Shown here one piece after another: positions 18,269 through 27,352 of a stretch of 64,000 bases of DNA; positions within the stretch are counted from its first letter, which is position 1, and each line of letters starts with the position of its first letter. The DNA comes from Haloarcula amylovorans (GTDB lineage Archaea > Halobacteriota > Halobacteria > Halobacteriales > Haloarculaceae). The notes under the pieces are model-generated. The model worked only from the letters and a program-made list of their open reading frames with translations. It searched no databases and was not told the DNA's origin. The translations under genes and the position numbers were made by a program. The DNA is taken from the NCBI RefSeq assembly GCF_004681185.1, contig NZ_SRIF01000004.1, positions 186,001 to 250,000 of the forward strand, given 5' to 3'.

Positions 18269-20935
18269 ATGGGAACGTCAGGGCCATCGTCGGAACACAC
18301 CCTCGCCGAGACACTCGATGTGTTCACCGAGCGAGATGCGTTCGATACACCACTCACGACGAACGAGGTCGCTGACGCGTTAGACTGTCCACCCCGCACA
18401 GCCTCTAGCAACCTCGAATCACTTGCCAACCAAGGAGAACTCCAGACTAAGGCCATCGACGGGGCGCACCGCATCTGGTGGCGACCAACTGTCCAATCGC
18501 AGGTCAGTCAATCGACTTCGACATCCACACTCAAGCAAGCACAGTTCGACGAACTCGTCGAGGCGGTCACCGACTACGCCATCTTCGTGCTCGACGCCGA
18601 CGGCCACGTCCAGACGTGGAACGACGGCGCAAGACAGATCAAGGGCTTCACAGCGGACGATATTATCGGCGAGCACTTCTCGCGGTTCTACACCCGGAAG
18701 GACCGTGAGGCGGGTCGCCCCGAGCAGAATCTCGAACAGGCACATGAGAACGGGCGCGTCGAGGACGAAGGCGAGCGCGTCCGCAAGGACGGCTCGCGGT
18801 TCTGGGCGAACGTCACCATCACCGCACTCCACGACGACAACGGGGACCTACAGGGATTCCTCAAGGTCACCCGGGATATGACCGAGCGCCACGAGTACGA
18901 GGAACGCCTCCACACGGAGAAAGAGCGATTCGAGACGCTCGTCAGGGAGGTCAAAGACTACGCCATCTTCATGCTCGATACGGACGGAATCGTCCAGACG
19001 TGGAACGACGGGGCGCGACAGCTCAAGGGATACGACGACGAGGAAATCATCGGCGAGCACTTCTCCCGGTTCTACACCCGGAAGGACCGCGAGGCGGGTC
19101 GCCCCGAACGAAACCTCGAAAAGGCACGGGAGAACGGGCGCATCGAGGACGAAGGCGAGCGCGTCCGCAAAGACGGCTCGCGGTTCTGGGCGAACGTCAT
19201 CATCACGGCCCTCCACGACGACGACGGCAACCTCCGCGGGTTCGCCAAGGTGACTCGGGATATGACCGAGCGCCACGAGTACGAACAACGGCTCAAGACG
19301 CAACACGACGAACTCGACGAGCTCAACCAGATCAATGCGGTCATCCGCGACATCGATCAGGCGCTCGTCACGGCCACCTCCCGCGAGGAGATCGAGCAGG
19401 CGGTCTGTGACCGACTGGCCGCCTCGGACACCTATTCGGCAGCGTGGATCGCCGAATACACCGACGACTACAAAATCATCACGCCCCGAACGTGGGCCAA
19501 CATCGACGAGGCGTATCTGGACGCGATTCGGACGGCGGACGCGGACCCCACCGAGCGAACGGAACGCGGCGTTGGGGCGACTGCCCTGAAAGAGCACACA
19601 GTCCAGCCCATTCACCAGCTGCACCGCAACCTTTCGGATGAACCGTGGCGAGACGCCTCGCTTGCGGAAGGTTACGAGTCGGCAATCACGGTGCCGCTCC
19701 AGTACAACGAGAACGAATATGGCGTGCTCACGGTGTACGCCGAGAGCGAGTCCGCGTTCGACGAGCGCAAGATTGAGGTGCTGAGCGAGCTGGGCGAGAC
19801 GATCAGTCACGCCATCGCCGCAATCAAGCGCAAGGAGCGCGAGCAGACGCTCACTGCGCTACAGGAATCGACGCGCAAGTTGCTCAACACGGAGACCGAG
19901 ACGGAGATTGGCGACATCATCGTCGAGACACTCACGGACGACGCCGCACTGGCCGACGCAGTCGTGTACCGCTTCGACCCGGACGCGAACGCGCTGGACC
20001 CGGTGAGTACGTCGTTCGAGTCCGCGCTGAACACGAATCAGTTGGCAGCTATTACTGCCGATGCGGACTCGACCCTCTGGACGAGTTTTCGGAAGGGTGA
20101 AACGCGATTTGTGGAATCAGTCGCCCCCGAGATGGCGGCAGGTGACCGTCGGACGATGGTGGTGCCGCTCGGGCAGTACGGCGTTCTCGCCGTCACCGAG
20201 GCCGAACGGGAGACGTTCGCGATGGACGCACAGGACCTCGTCCACCTCGTCGCGGCGACCGCGGAAGCCGCACTCAAGCGGACCGAGCGCGAGCGTCACC
20301 TCCAGAACCAGAACAAGCGATTAGATAATTTCGCCAGTATGCTGGCCCACGAACTCCGCAACCCGGTGAATATCGGGCAGATTTACAGCCAGCAATTGCC
20401 GAGTGAGACGGACGCGGATGCGGTCGAGTACGTCACGGAGGCGTTCGATCGGATTGATGAGATGATCGACGTAATGTTGGTGCTGACCCGGGGCCGCGAG
20501 GCGGTCGGCAAGCAGACGGCGGTCGATCTTGCGGACGCCGCACGCGAGGCGTGGACCGAGGTGGACACCCTGGATGCGATGCTGGACATCGAAACCAAGC
20601 GTAGGCTACACACTGATGAAACGTACCTGTACCACTTGTTCCGAAACCTGTTCGAGAACGCGGTCGAACATGGTGGGAGCAACGTCACGGTCACGGTCGG
20701 CGAACTCGAGGACGGGTTCTACGTGTCTGACGATGGGATTGGGATTCCGCCGGACAAGCACGACGCCGTGTTCGAGGAGGGGTACACGACGGCGGGCGAT
20801 AGAGGAGGGACTGGCCTCGGGTTGGCGTTCGTCAACGAGTTAGCGGAGGTGTACGACTGGGAGTGCCGTGTCGTCGAGAGCGAGGACGGCGGGGCGCGGT
20901 TCGAATTCGCGAACCTTGATCACGACCCACAGTAG
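18269..20935 (+). CDS. Multi-sensor histidine kinase (HTH-PAS-PAS-GAF-GAF)
   Basis: The product is 888 residues with no membrane segment. Residues 1-75 are a winged-helix-like domain (TTNEVADALDCPPRTASSNL). Two PAS domains follow (about 88-212 and 222-340). They are almost copies of each other, sharing IIGEHFSRFYTRKDREAGRP and a long identical tail ending in VTRDMTERHEYE. Two GAF domains follow (about 360-515 and 535-675). The HisKA helix has the phospho-acceptor in MLAHELRNPVNIGQIYSQQL (His about 694). The ATPase part shows the N box (LFRNLFENAVEHGG) and glycine-rich loops (DDGIGIPP, GGTGLGLAFV). No response regulator is adjacent. The kinase core is a close relative of the one at 58291. Confidence 0.9.
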   Translation: MGTSGPSSEHTLAETLDVFTERDAFDTPLTTNEVADALDCPPRTASSNLESLANQGELQTKAIDGAHRIWWRPTVQSQVSQSTSTSTLKQAQFDELVEAVTDYAIFVLDADGHVQTWNDGARQIKGFTADDIIGEHFSRFYTRKDREAGRPEQNLEQAHENGRVEDEGERVRKDGSRFWANVTITALHDDNGDLQGFLKVTRDMTERHEYEERLHTEKERFETLVREVKDYAIFMLDTDGIVQTWNDGARQLKGYDDEEIIGEHFSRFYTRKDREAGRPERNLEKARENGRIEDEGERVRKDGSRFWANVIITALHDDDGNLRGFAKVTRDMTERHEYEQRLKTQHDELDELNQINAVIRDIDQALVTATSREEIEQAVCDRLAASDTYSAAWIAEYTDDYKIITPRTWANIDEAYLDAIRTADADPTERTERGVGATALKEHTVQPIHQLHRNLSDEPWRDASLAEGYESAITVPLQYNENEYGVLTVYAESESAFDERKIEVLSELGETISHAIAAIKRKEREQTLTALQESTRKLLNTETETEIGDIIVETLTDDAALADAVVYRFDPDANALDPVSTSFESALNTNQLAAITADADSTLWTSFRKGETRFVESVAPEMAAGDRRTMVVPLGQYGVLAVTEAERETFAMDAQDLVHLVAATAEAALKRTERERHLQNQNKRLDNFASMLAHELRNPVNIGQIYSQQLPSETDADAVEYVTEAFDRIDEMIDVMLVLTRGREAVGKQTAVDLADAAREAWTEVDTLDAMLDIETKRRLHTDETYLYHLFRNLFENAVEHGGSNVTVTVGELEDGFYVSDDGIGIPPDKHDAVFEEGYTTAGDRGGTGLGLAFVNELAEVYDWECRVVESEDGGARFEFANLDHDPQ

Positions 20936-21452
20936 ATCTGAGCATCCGATAGGGTTACTTCAGACAGCTATCTACACGTTGAATCCCGTTCACAACTATC
21001 ATTTCACGGCATGAGGAGCGTGCTGAATACGCGCCCTCGGCTTTGTTTAGACGTGCTCGAGAACGGCTCTATATCGGTTTCAGGTCAGCATATACATGTC
21101 ATCGTTGAGAGTTTTGACCACGGACCGAGGCGATGGTGTTCCTCAATCTTCGGTAGAGCAGTTGAAACGGAGATGTGGTCGAGACACGCTCCTCTACGTT
21201 AGCTCCATTTCCGAATCGGCTGTAACCACTCACGTACTACAGACCCGTACTCCTCGAATTTCGGCGGCTAAACACGGCCCGCGCCCTCTATTCAGCACGG
21301 TGATTTTGTCAGCCGCCGGGTAGTTTGAAGACGCTCCTGCAAGATACACACTCTGTACTGAACGATGTCTACATCACCCCTACTGCGCAATCCGTAGACA
21401 TACATCCGTACCGAATTGGAGCGTTCCTCCCTTTGAGGGTCGATATAAGTTG
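20936..21452. other. Intergenic region upstream of the ketosynthase cluster
   Basis: About 515 bases with no convincing gene on either strand. It separates the kinase from the seven-gene biosynthetic cluster and should hold that cluster's promoter. I could not fix a TATA box. A gatataa sequence at 21442-21448 is only a few bases before the first ATG, which is too close for a TATA element. Confidence 0.4.
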
Positions 21453-22586
21453 ATGTACCCGGGCGCGACGGCACACGAGATACTCTCTGCATGGCGTGGC
21501 CGCATGGCGGACGCCCCCGAAGAGGTCTTCTCGGAGGCGATGTTCTGGTCGGTTCCCGCGGTTCCCAATTTCCCGGAAGAGACACACGGTGAGCAGATCG
21601 TGACAATCGCCAGTGATGAGAGTCCCGATGAAGTCATCGGCGAGAACGAAGATCCGGAGCTAGTTGCCGCTGCCCATCTCGAACGGCCATTCTTATCCCA
21701 CCCGTTGTCGAACTGTCACGCCATGGGAACAGAGGAGGAAGCCACCGCAGCGCGGTACTTCCGTCACGCAGTCGAGCGCCACTGGAGTCCCTACGAGATC
21801 GATCTCTCGACAGATCAGAATGTACTCGAAGGGATCAGGCGACGATCGTTCACGCAACTCCGTGCGACCGTGGCAATGTTCGGTGCCGGCGAGGAGCGCG
21901 TCACCGAGGATCTCATTCCACTGGCAGCGACCGTCAAGGAGCCTGCAGACCAGCGGTTCGTCGCGAGTCACGTCTACGAAGAGGCCAAGCACGCAGCCTT
22001 CTTCGATCGGTACTGGAAGGAGGTGATCAACCCGGTCGAAGCGGCACGTGGACTGGAAAGAACCGATCCGACTGCCGACCGATGGTTCACCGAACCCTAC
22101 GAGACAGTGTTTGACCGGACAACCGACGCGATGGATCGCTTGCGAACAGACGATCGTCCCGAGACACGCGCCAGAGCCTACTGCCACTACCATCTTACCA
22201 TCGAAGGAGTTTTCGGACAAACTGGATTTTACGCCATCGAGAAGACGTTCGGGTCGAACACAGACGGCCCATCGCTTCCGGGACTCGTAGAGGGGTTCGG
22301 AGCCGTCAGACAAGACGAAGGCCGCCACGTCGGATACGGGATGGAGCGGCTAACGAACTTGCTGGAGACCGGAGCGGTCGAAGAAACCCTCGTCAGACAG
22401 ACCGTTAGCGATCTCGCTGCGCCGGTCGATGCCGTCGTCGGGGCGATGGGCTGGAAACACTTTCCGGGTCCCGATGGAAGCGACCTCGTTTCGTTCGTCA
22501 CCGACCAGCGTGAGAACCGACTCGAGCAACTATTTGGCGACGAATCAGTGAGTCGATCTGGCCGAAGATCTGGGCGAGTACAGTGA
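21453..22586 (+). CDS. R2lox-like di-metal oxidase (ferritin-like)
   Basis: The product is 377 residues from the ATG at 21453, with about 80 extra N-terminal residues compared with R2lox. The four-helix-bundle metal site is complete. Glu147 is in GAGEERVTEDL, Glu177/His180 in YEEAKHAAFFDRYW, Glu251 in YHLTIEGVFGQTGFY and Glu289/His292 in RQDEGRHVGYGM. Val150 and Tyr246 sit where R2-like ligand-binding oxidases form their Val-Tyr ether cross-link, which points to R2lox rather than ribonucleotide reductase. R2lox proteins bind a Mn/Fe centre and a fatty-acid-like ligand. As first gene of a cluster with an ACP and ketosynthase, it probably oxidises an acyl product. It touches the next gene. Confidence 0.8.
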   Translation: MYPGATAHEILSAWRGRMADAPEEVFSEAMFWSVPAVPNFPEETHGEQIVTIASDESPDEVIGENEDPELVAAAHLERPFLSHPLSNCHAMGTEEEATAARYFRHAVERHWSPYEIDLSTDQNVLEGIRRRSFTQLRATVAMFGAGEERVTEDLIPLAATVKEPADQRFVASHVYEEAKHAAFFDRYWKEVINPVEAARGLERTDPTADRWFTEPYETVFDRTTDAMDRLRTDDRPETRARAYCHYHLTIEGVFGQTGFYAIEKTFGSNTDGPSLPGLVEGFGAVRQDEGRHVGYGMERLTNLLETGAVEETLVRQTVSDLAAPVDAVVGAMGWKHFPGPDGSDLVSFVTDQRENRLEQLFGDESVSRSGRRSGRVQ

Positions 22587-22588
22587 CC

Positions 22589-23578
22589 ATGCGCGCAATC
22601 GAAGTGTCTGCGTATGGTGATAGTGACGAACTGGCACTCACAGAGCGACCTGTGCCCGAGCCAACAATCGGTGAGGTCAGTATCGCCGTTGAGGCCGCAG
22701 GCATCAACTTCGCCGACATCGAGCAACGCCGCGGGAACTATCCTGACAGTCCGAGTCCCCCGTTCGTCCCCGGACTGGAAGTCGCCGGGATAGTCCTCGA
22801 AATTGGCGACGATGACGACACCGGAGCAAAGACTGATCTGGTGCCCGGTGATCGAGTCGCGGCACTTACGTCTCGTGGCGGCTACGCGGAAATCGCGACA
22901 GCGCCGATCGAGACGACCATCCGGATTCCAGACTCGCTGTCGATGGCCGAAGCGACAGCGCTGCCCGTTCAGGGGCTGACCGCCCACAACACACTCCACG
23001 GGTGGGGCAAGCTGTCGGCTGGCGAGCGCGTTCTCGTCCACGCCGGAGCCGGTGGCGTCGGATCGCTCGCCGTCCAGCTGGCCGATGCTGCTGGCGCAAC
23101 GGTGTACGCCACCGCGAGTACTGCCGAGAAGCGTACACTTACAGCTGATCTCGGTGCGGATCACGCGATCGACTACACGACGACAGACGTAGCCGATGCC
23201 GTACAGGAACTGACTACCGGCGAGGGCGTCGATCTCGTGCTCGACGGCGTCGGCGGGAACGCCTTCACAGCAAGCGTCGAGGCGCTTGCCCCCGCCGGAC
23301 GAATCGTCTCCTTCGGAATGGCCAGCGGCTCGGTCCCGACAGTGGCGACTCCCCGACTCTTCTTCGCGAATCAGTCGGTCGTCGGCTACCATCTCGAACA
23401 TGCAATCGAACACGTCCCCGAGCGGGTCCTCGATGCGGTGCCAGCGCTCGTGAAATCGCTTGGAACGGGTCGTCTAGAGGTCGTTATCGACAGAATACTC
23501 CCGCTTGAACAGGCAGGGAAGGGACACGACGCGCTGTCGAATCGTGAGACGGTTGGAAAGGTCGTTCTCGAACCATGA
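22589..23578 (+). CDS. MDR-family reductase (enoyl reductase/quinone oxidoreductase type)
   Basis: The product is 329 residues from the ATG at 22589, 2 bases after the oxidase stop; a GTG at 22583 would overlap. It belongs to the zinc-free medium-chain dehydrogenase/reductase group. GINFADIEQRRGNYP lies near residue 36. The nucleotide-binding loop is HAGAGGVGSLAVQLADAAGA (about 150), followed by ATASTAEKR, typical for NADPH. No catalytic zinc cysteines are present. Related enzymes reduce quinones or the enoyl double bond in polyketide and fatty-acid synthesis. In this cluster an enoyl-reductase role is reasonable but unproven. A 90-base gap follows before the ACP gene. Confidence 0.85.
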   Translation: MRAIEVSAYGDSDELALTERPVPEPTIGEVSIAVEAAGINFADIEQRRGNYPDSPSPPFVPGLEVAGIVLEIGDDDDTGAKTDLVPGDRVAALTSRGGYAEIATAPIETTIRIPDSLSMAEATALPVQGLTAHNTLHGWGKLSAGERVLVHAGAGGVGSLAVQLADAAGATVYATASTAEKRTLTADLGADHAIDYTTTDVADAVQELTTGEGVDLVLDGVGGNAFTASVEALAPAGRIVSFGMASGSVPTVATPRLFFANQSVVGYHLEHAIEHVPERVLDAVPALVKSLGTGRLEVVIDRILPLEQAGKGHDALSNRETVGKVVLEP

Positions 23579-23668
23579 ATGCAGTGAGAGCGAGTCCCTG
23601 AACCCCCAAACGAACGGAAGTCGACTGGAACCGAGGCGGTTTTGGCCGATGCTCCGAAAGTGAGTCAT

Positions 23669-23914
23669 ATGTCTGACGTTCAAGAAGTCGACGATCGGAC
23701 CGAACAGATCGTCGCGGATCGCCTACGAGTCGACGAAGACACGTTCGATGCGACGACGGAGTTCGACAGTGAGACACTCGACGCGGAATCGCTCGATATG
23801 GTTGAGATCGCGGAGGCCATCGAAGCCGATATCGGCGTCCACATTCCCGACGCGGCTCTCGAAGACATAGACACCGTCGGCGACCTGAAGAGCTACGTCG
23901 CCGATCGCGCTTGA
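23669..23914 (+). CDS. acpP: Acyl carrier protein
   Basis: The product is 81 residues, acidic and helical, from the ATG at 23669; an upstream in-frame TTG at 23642 would add nine odd residues. The attachment site is Ser41 in LDAESLDMVEIAEAIE. It matches the ACP consensus (L-G-x-D-S-L-D-x-V-E), with Glu in place of the usual Asp before Ser. The rest (IPDAALEDIDTVGDLKSYV) follows helix III/IV of bacterial ACPs. It should carry acyl chains on a 4'-phosphopantetheine arm added by the AcpS-type enzyme encoded at 25143. ACPs are rare in archaea. Its stop abuts the ketosynthase ATG (TGA then ATG). Confidence 0.9.
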   Translation: MSDVQEVDDRTEQIVADRLRVDEDTFDATTEFDSETLDAESLDMVEIAEAIEADIGVHIPDAALEDIDTVGDLKSYVADRA

Positions 23915-25141
23915 ATGACGTCGAGAGATGTCGTCGTGACGGGCCTCGGTGCAGTGACTGCCCTCGGTGAGACGGCTACGGAAACGTGGGCGGAACTCAT
24001 CAACGGCACGAGCGGCGCAGGTCCGATAACGCGGTTCGACGCGGAAGCCGCCGGAATTCGGGGAGACATCGCCTGTGAGGTCCAGTCCGATCCCGAAACG
24101 ATTCCGCCCGACGACCCGATCGACGACCGAGTGATGGGTCGGTATTCACAGTTTGCCGTCGCTGCGGCCATCGAAGCGGTCGACGACGCTGGGTTCGATC
24201 CCGCTGCGCCGGACTGGACGGCCAAGCGAACTGGGACCAGTATCGGCTCTGGACTAGGCGGTCTCTCGGAAATCGAGGCTGCCGCCGGCGAGCGCCCTGC
24301 CCCCTCGTTTCTCGTGACCGCGCTAACGAACCTCGCCCCCGGTCACGTCAGTATGTTCGTCGATGCAAAGGGGCCAAATCGCGCGCCGGGAACGGCCTGT
24401 GCAGCAGGAACACACGCTATCGCCAGTGCGGTCGAAGATATCCGTCAAAATCGGGCCGATATCGTGATCGCTGGAGGAACCGACGCTGCGATCTCGCCAC
24501 TGGGCGTCGGAAGTTTCGACTCGATGCGCGCACTCAGCAATCGCACCGACGACCCGAGGGCGGCAAGTCGCCCGTTCGACGCCGACCGCGATGGACTGGT
24601 GCTTGGCGAAGGGTGTGGAATCGTCATCCTCGAATCCCGTGAACATGCCCGAAACCGAGGTGTGGGACCATACGTTGCCGTTACCGGGATCGGTCGGACA
24701 GCCGACGCACACCACCGGACGCGCCCGGCCGAAGGTGGGGACGGCCTGCGGCGCTGCATCGAACGGGCACTCGACGACGCTGGCCACGGACCATCGGTTG
24801 TCGACCACGTTAACGCCCACGCGACGAGTACACCAGTCGGCGATGCCCGTGAAACCGAAGGTCTGCAGTCAGTGTTCGCCGACACAAATGTTCCGCCAGT
24901 TACGAGCGTCAAAGGTCATCTCGGCCACGCATTGGGGGCTTCAGGCGCTATCGAGGCGGCCGTCGTCGCACAGACGATCAACACTGGGACGATCCCCCTA
25001 ACGCTGAACTACAGAACGCCCGACCCAGACTGTGACGTTCCGGTCGTCACCTCACCACGGGAGATGGCCGTCGACGTGGCTATCAGTACGTCCGCCGGGT
25101 TCGGTGGAACCAACGGCGCACTCGTCTTCGAGCGTGTCTGA
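23915..25141 (+). CDS. fabF: Beta-ketoacyl-ACP synthase II type ketosynthase
   Basis: The product is 408 residues, the normal length for FabF. It begins DVVVTGLGAVTALGETATET. The catalytic triad is intact: Cys162 (APGTACAAGTHA), His302 (VNAHATSTPVGD) and His338 (SVKGHLGHALGASG, with the conserved Lys333). The glycine-rich end STSAGFGGTNGALVFERV is typical. This is a decarboxylating Claisen condensing enzyme that extends an ACP-bound chain with malonyl-ACP. The active-site Cys makes it a true synthase, not a Gln-type decarboxylase or a chain-length factor. It starts directly after the ACP stop and ends 1 base before the AcpS gene. Confidence 0.93.
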   Translation: MTSRDVVVTGLGAVTALGETATETWAELINGTSGAGPITRFDAEAAGIRGDIACEVQSDPETIPPDDPIDDRVMGRYSQFAVAAAIEAVDDAGFDPAAPDWTAKRTGTSIGSGLGGLSEIEAAAGERPAPSFLVTALTNLAPGHVSMFVDAKGPNRAPGTACAAGTHAIASAVEDIRQNRADIVIAGGTDAAISPLGVGSFDSMRALSNRTDDPRAASRPFDADRDGLVLGEGCGIVILESREHARNRGVGPYVAVTGIGRTADAHHRTRPAEGGDGLRRCIERALDDAGHGPSVVDHVNAHATSTPVGDARETEGLQSVFADTNVPPVTSVKGHLGHALGASGAIEAAVVAQTINTGTIPLTLNYRTPDPDCDVPVVTSPREMAVDVAISTSAGFGGTNGALVFERV

Positions 25142-25142
25142 G

Positions 25143-25598
25143 ATGACCGACGATAACCCCCTCGAACCGGACTTTGAAAACCCGATTACCGTGTGTCACG
25201 GCGTCGATATCATCGCTATCGACCGTATCGGTGACCTCCGCGCGGAGTTCGGCGAGTCGTTCCGCGATCGGGTGTTCACCGACACCGAGCAGACCTACTG
25301 TGAACAACAGGCCGATCCACCCCAGCATTATGCCGCTCGCTGGGCAGCAAAAGAAGCTTTTCTCAAGACCCTCACAACGCCGTCACCGACAGTTCCGACC
25401 CACGCTATTGAGGTCTGTCGGCGGGATACCGGTCCACAGCTCTTGTTAGCCCCAGTTGCTCAAGCTGCGCTCGAATCAACACTCACAGCGCAAGGCGTCG
25501 ATCCCGACTCAGCTGACATCGCGGTCAGCCTCAGCCACGATCAGTCCGCTGGCTACGCGCTCGGATCGGTGACTGTCGTCGGCGTCCGGGGACAATAA
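25143..25598 (+). CDS. acpS: Holo-ACP synthase (AcpS-type phosphopantetheinyl transferase)
   Basis: The product is 151 residues from the ATG at 25143, one base after the ketosynthase stop. The AcpS signature is present: HGVDIIAIDRIGDL (Mg-binding Asp22), FTDTEQTYC, RWAAKEAFLKTL (Glu71) and SLSHDQSAGYALG. It transfers 4'-phosphopantetheine from CoA to the ACP serine. Its presence beside an ACP gene argues that the carrier protein is converted to the active form. The C-terminal insert (residues 95-125) is a little longer than in bacterial AcpS. Confidence 0.9.
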   Translation: MTDDNPLEPDFENPITVCHGVDIIAIDRIGDLRAEFGESFRDRVFTDTEQTYCEQQADPPQHYAARWAAKEAFLKTLTTPSPTVPTHAIEVCRRDTGPQLLLAPVAQAALESTLTAQGVDPDSADIAVSLSHDQSAGYALGSVTVVGVRGQ

Positions 25599-25634
25599 CC
25601 CCTATTACCAGCCCCCGCGACTCACCTCGATAGT

Positions 25635-26582
25635 ATGGTCACCGCGGAGTCACTGACGAGACGTTCAGGGACCGCGTTTGTCTTCCCCGGACAAGGCAGT
25701 CAGCACGTAGGAATGGGGCGTGCGTTCTACGACGAGTGGCCTGAGATGCGAGCAACGTTCGACGCGTTCGACGCGACGCTCGATATTGATCTGCGGGAAC
25801 TGTGTTTCGATGGGACAGCCGAGGCGATCCAACAGCCGAGTGTCACGCAACCGATTCTGCTGGCGACGGGGATTGCGACGCACGAGGCAGTCACAGAGCG
25901 GTTTGGCGTCGAGCCAGCGATTGTCACCGGTCACAGTCTCGGCCACTTTACCGCACTTGCAGCAGCGAACGCGATGGAGCCAGCAACCGCGGTTACCCTC
26001 ACCCGCGATCGAGGCCGCTGTATGGAGGCAGCGGCGAGCAAAGACGGCCCGGGCCGGATGGTTGCAGTGCTTATGGCCGACCCAGCGGCGACCGATGACG
26101 CGTGTTCGACCCGGGATGACGTGGGCGTCGCGTTGTACAACGCCCCGCGGCAGACAGTCATCAGCGGGACGAGCGACGGCGTTGCTGCAGTGCAAGAGAC
26201 ACTCCAAGCGAGGTCTCGCGCCCGCTTCCGCAAACTCGACGTCGGCGCGGCGTTTCATTCGCCGGTGATGGCCTCGGCAGTCAGTTGCGTCGAAGCCGCG
26301 ATGGCCGAGGTGACGATGCACGAGGCGACAGTCCCTATCGTGTCGGATGTTTCCGGTGAGACATACACAGCGCCAGCTATTGCCCGCCGTGATCTGACCA
26401 CCCAGATCACGTCGCCCGTCGACTGGGTTACCGTCGTCGAGACGCTTCGGACTCGTGGGATCGAACGAGTCGTCGAGTTCCCGCCCGCTGGCGTCCTCTC
26501 GTCGCTCGTCGAGCGAATCGCACCGGAGATAGACTGTCTCACTCTCGAAACGCCTGCCGACGCACGGGAGGCGTTCACGTGA
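25635..26582 (+). CDS. fabD: Malonyl-CoA:ACP acyltransferase (FabD-like)
   Basis: The product is 315 residues. FVFPGQGSQHVGMGRAFYDE opens the fold. The nucleophile is Ser101 in TGHSLGHFTALAAANAM. The substrate-carboxylate Arg is in LTRDRGRCM (about 125-127), and the catalytic His is about 208 in VGAAFHSPVM. The Phe before that His (AFHS) is the pattern of malonyl-specific rather than methylmalonyl-specific transferases. It should load malonyl groups on the ACP. Its TGA overlaps the ketoreductase start (GTGATG), indicating translational coupling. Confidence 0.9.
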   Translation: MVTAESLTRRSGTAFVFPGQGSQHVGMGRAFYDEWPEMRATFDAFDATLDIDLRELCFDGTAEAIQQPSVTQPILLATGIATHEAVTERFGVEPAIVTGHSLGHFTALAAANAMEPATAVTLTRDRGRCMEAAASKDGPGRMVAVLMADPAATDDACSTRDDVGVALYNAPRQTVISGTSDGVAAVQETLQARSRARFRKLDVGAAFHSPVMASAVSCVEAAMAEVTMHEATVPIVSDVSGETYTAPAIARRDLTTQITSPVDWVTVVETLRTRGIERVVEFPPAGVLSSLVERIAPEIDCLTLETPADAREAFT

Positions 26583-27328
26583 TGGATTTCACCGGCGAGG
26601 TCGCGGTCGTCACCGGCGGTACGCGTGGTATCGGCCGTGCGGTCGCACAGCGACTAGCCCAGGGCGGCGCGACCGTCGTCGCAACCTACCACGAAAACAA
26701 AGCGGATGCCGAGGCAACCGAGCAACTACTCGCCGACTATCCCGTCGAGACCGCCGTCAAGCAGTTCGACGTTGCCAAGCACGAAGCGGTGGCAGCCACC
26801 TTCGAGGTCATCACCGAGCGATACGGCACACCGACGATACTCATCAACAACGCCGGAACAGTCGCCAATAGCCTGCTCGTCCGGCTCTCACCCGAGCGCT
26901 GGAATCGAGTCCTCGACGTGAATCTCTCAGGAACGTTCTACTGCATGCAAGCAGCAACGAAGCAGTTACTTCAGAGCGAGCAGGAAGACGGCCGCATCGT
27001 CAACGTCGCCAGCGTCGCCGCCCTGCGTGGATGGGCTGGACAGGCAAACTATGCAGCGAGCAAAGCCGGTGTGCTCGGCCTCACTCGGGCGGCAGCGCGC
27101 GAACTTGGGAGTAACGGTATTCGGGTGAACGCGGTTGCACCGGGCTACACCGATACGGAGTTACTGGAATCGACAGGCGGCCACGAGTCTGAAGTAGCCG
27201 AAAACACGGCGAGTGGCCGGTTGGCGACACCCGAAGAAGTTGCCGACGTGATTACGTTCCTCGCGAGTGACGCCGCTACCTACGTCAACGGTGAGGTCCT
27301 TCGGGTGGACGACGGCCTCGTGCTGTGA
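26582..27328 (+). CDS. fabG: 3-oxoacyl-ACP reductase (FabG-like SDR)
   Basis: The product is 248 residues from the ATG at 26582; an overlapping GTG at 26579 is also possible. It is a classical short-chain dehydrogenase. The NADP(H) loop is TGGTRGIGRAVAQRLAQGG, then NNAGTV. The catalytic Ser is in NVASVAALRG, and the Tyr/Lys pair is in NYAASKAGVLGL. The C-terminus DAATYVNGEVLRVDDGLVL is the FabG-type ending. It would reduce the ketosynthase product to a beta-hydroxyacyl-ACP. It is the last gene of the cluster; insertion-sequence debris begins 25 bases later. Confidence 0.9.
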   Translation: MDFTGEVAVVTGGTRGIGRAVAQRLAQGGATVVATYHENKADAEATEQLLADYPVETAVKQFDVAKHEAVAATFEVITERYGTPTILINNAGTVANSLLVRLSPERWNRVLDVNLSGTFYCMQAATKQLLQSEQEDGRIVNVASVAALRGWAGQANYAASKAGVLGLTRAAARELGSNGIRVNAVAPGYTDTELLESTGGHESEVAENTASGRLATPEEVADVITFLASDAATYVNGEVLRVDDGLVL

Positions 27329-27352
27329 ACGCATTAGAGCCACTGGTAGTGT

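Noticed and set aside
18848..19810. 320-residue minus-strand frame opposite the PAS domains
   Set aside because: Repetitive shadow of the duplicated PAS coding sequence; no sensible motifs.
22229..23413. 394-residue minus-strand frame opposite the oxidase and MDR genes
   Set aside because: Spans two clear plus-strand genes and shows Cys/Arg-rich random composition.
23915..25141. Ketosynthase-like chain-length factor or decarboxylase
   Set aside because: The active-site Cys and both His residues are present, so it is a true condensing enzyme.
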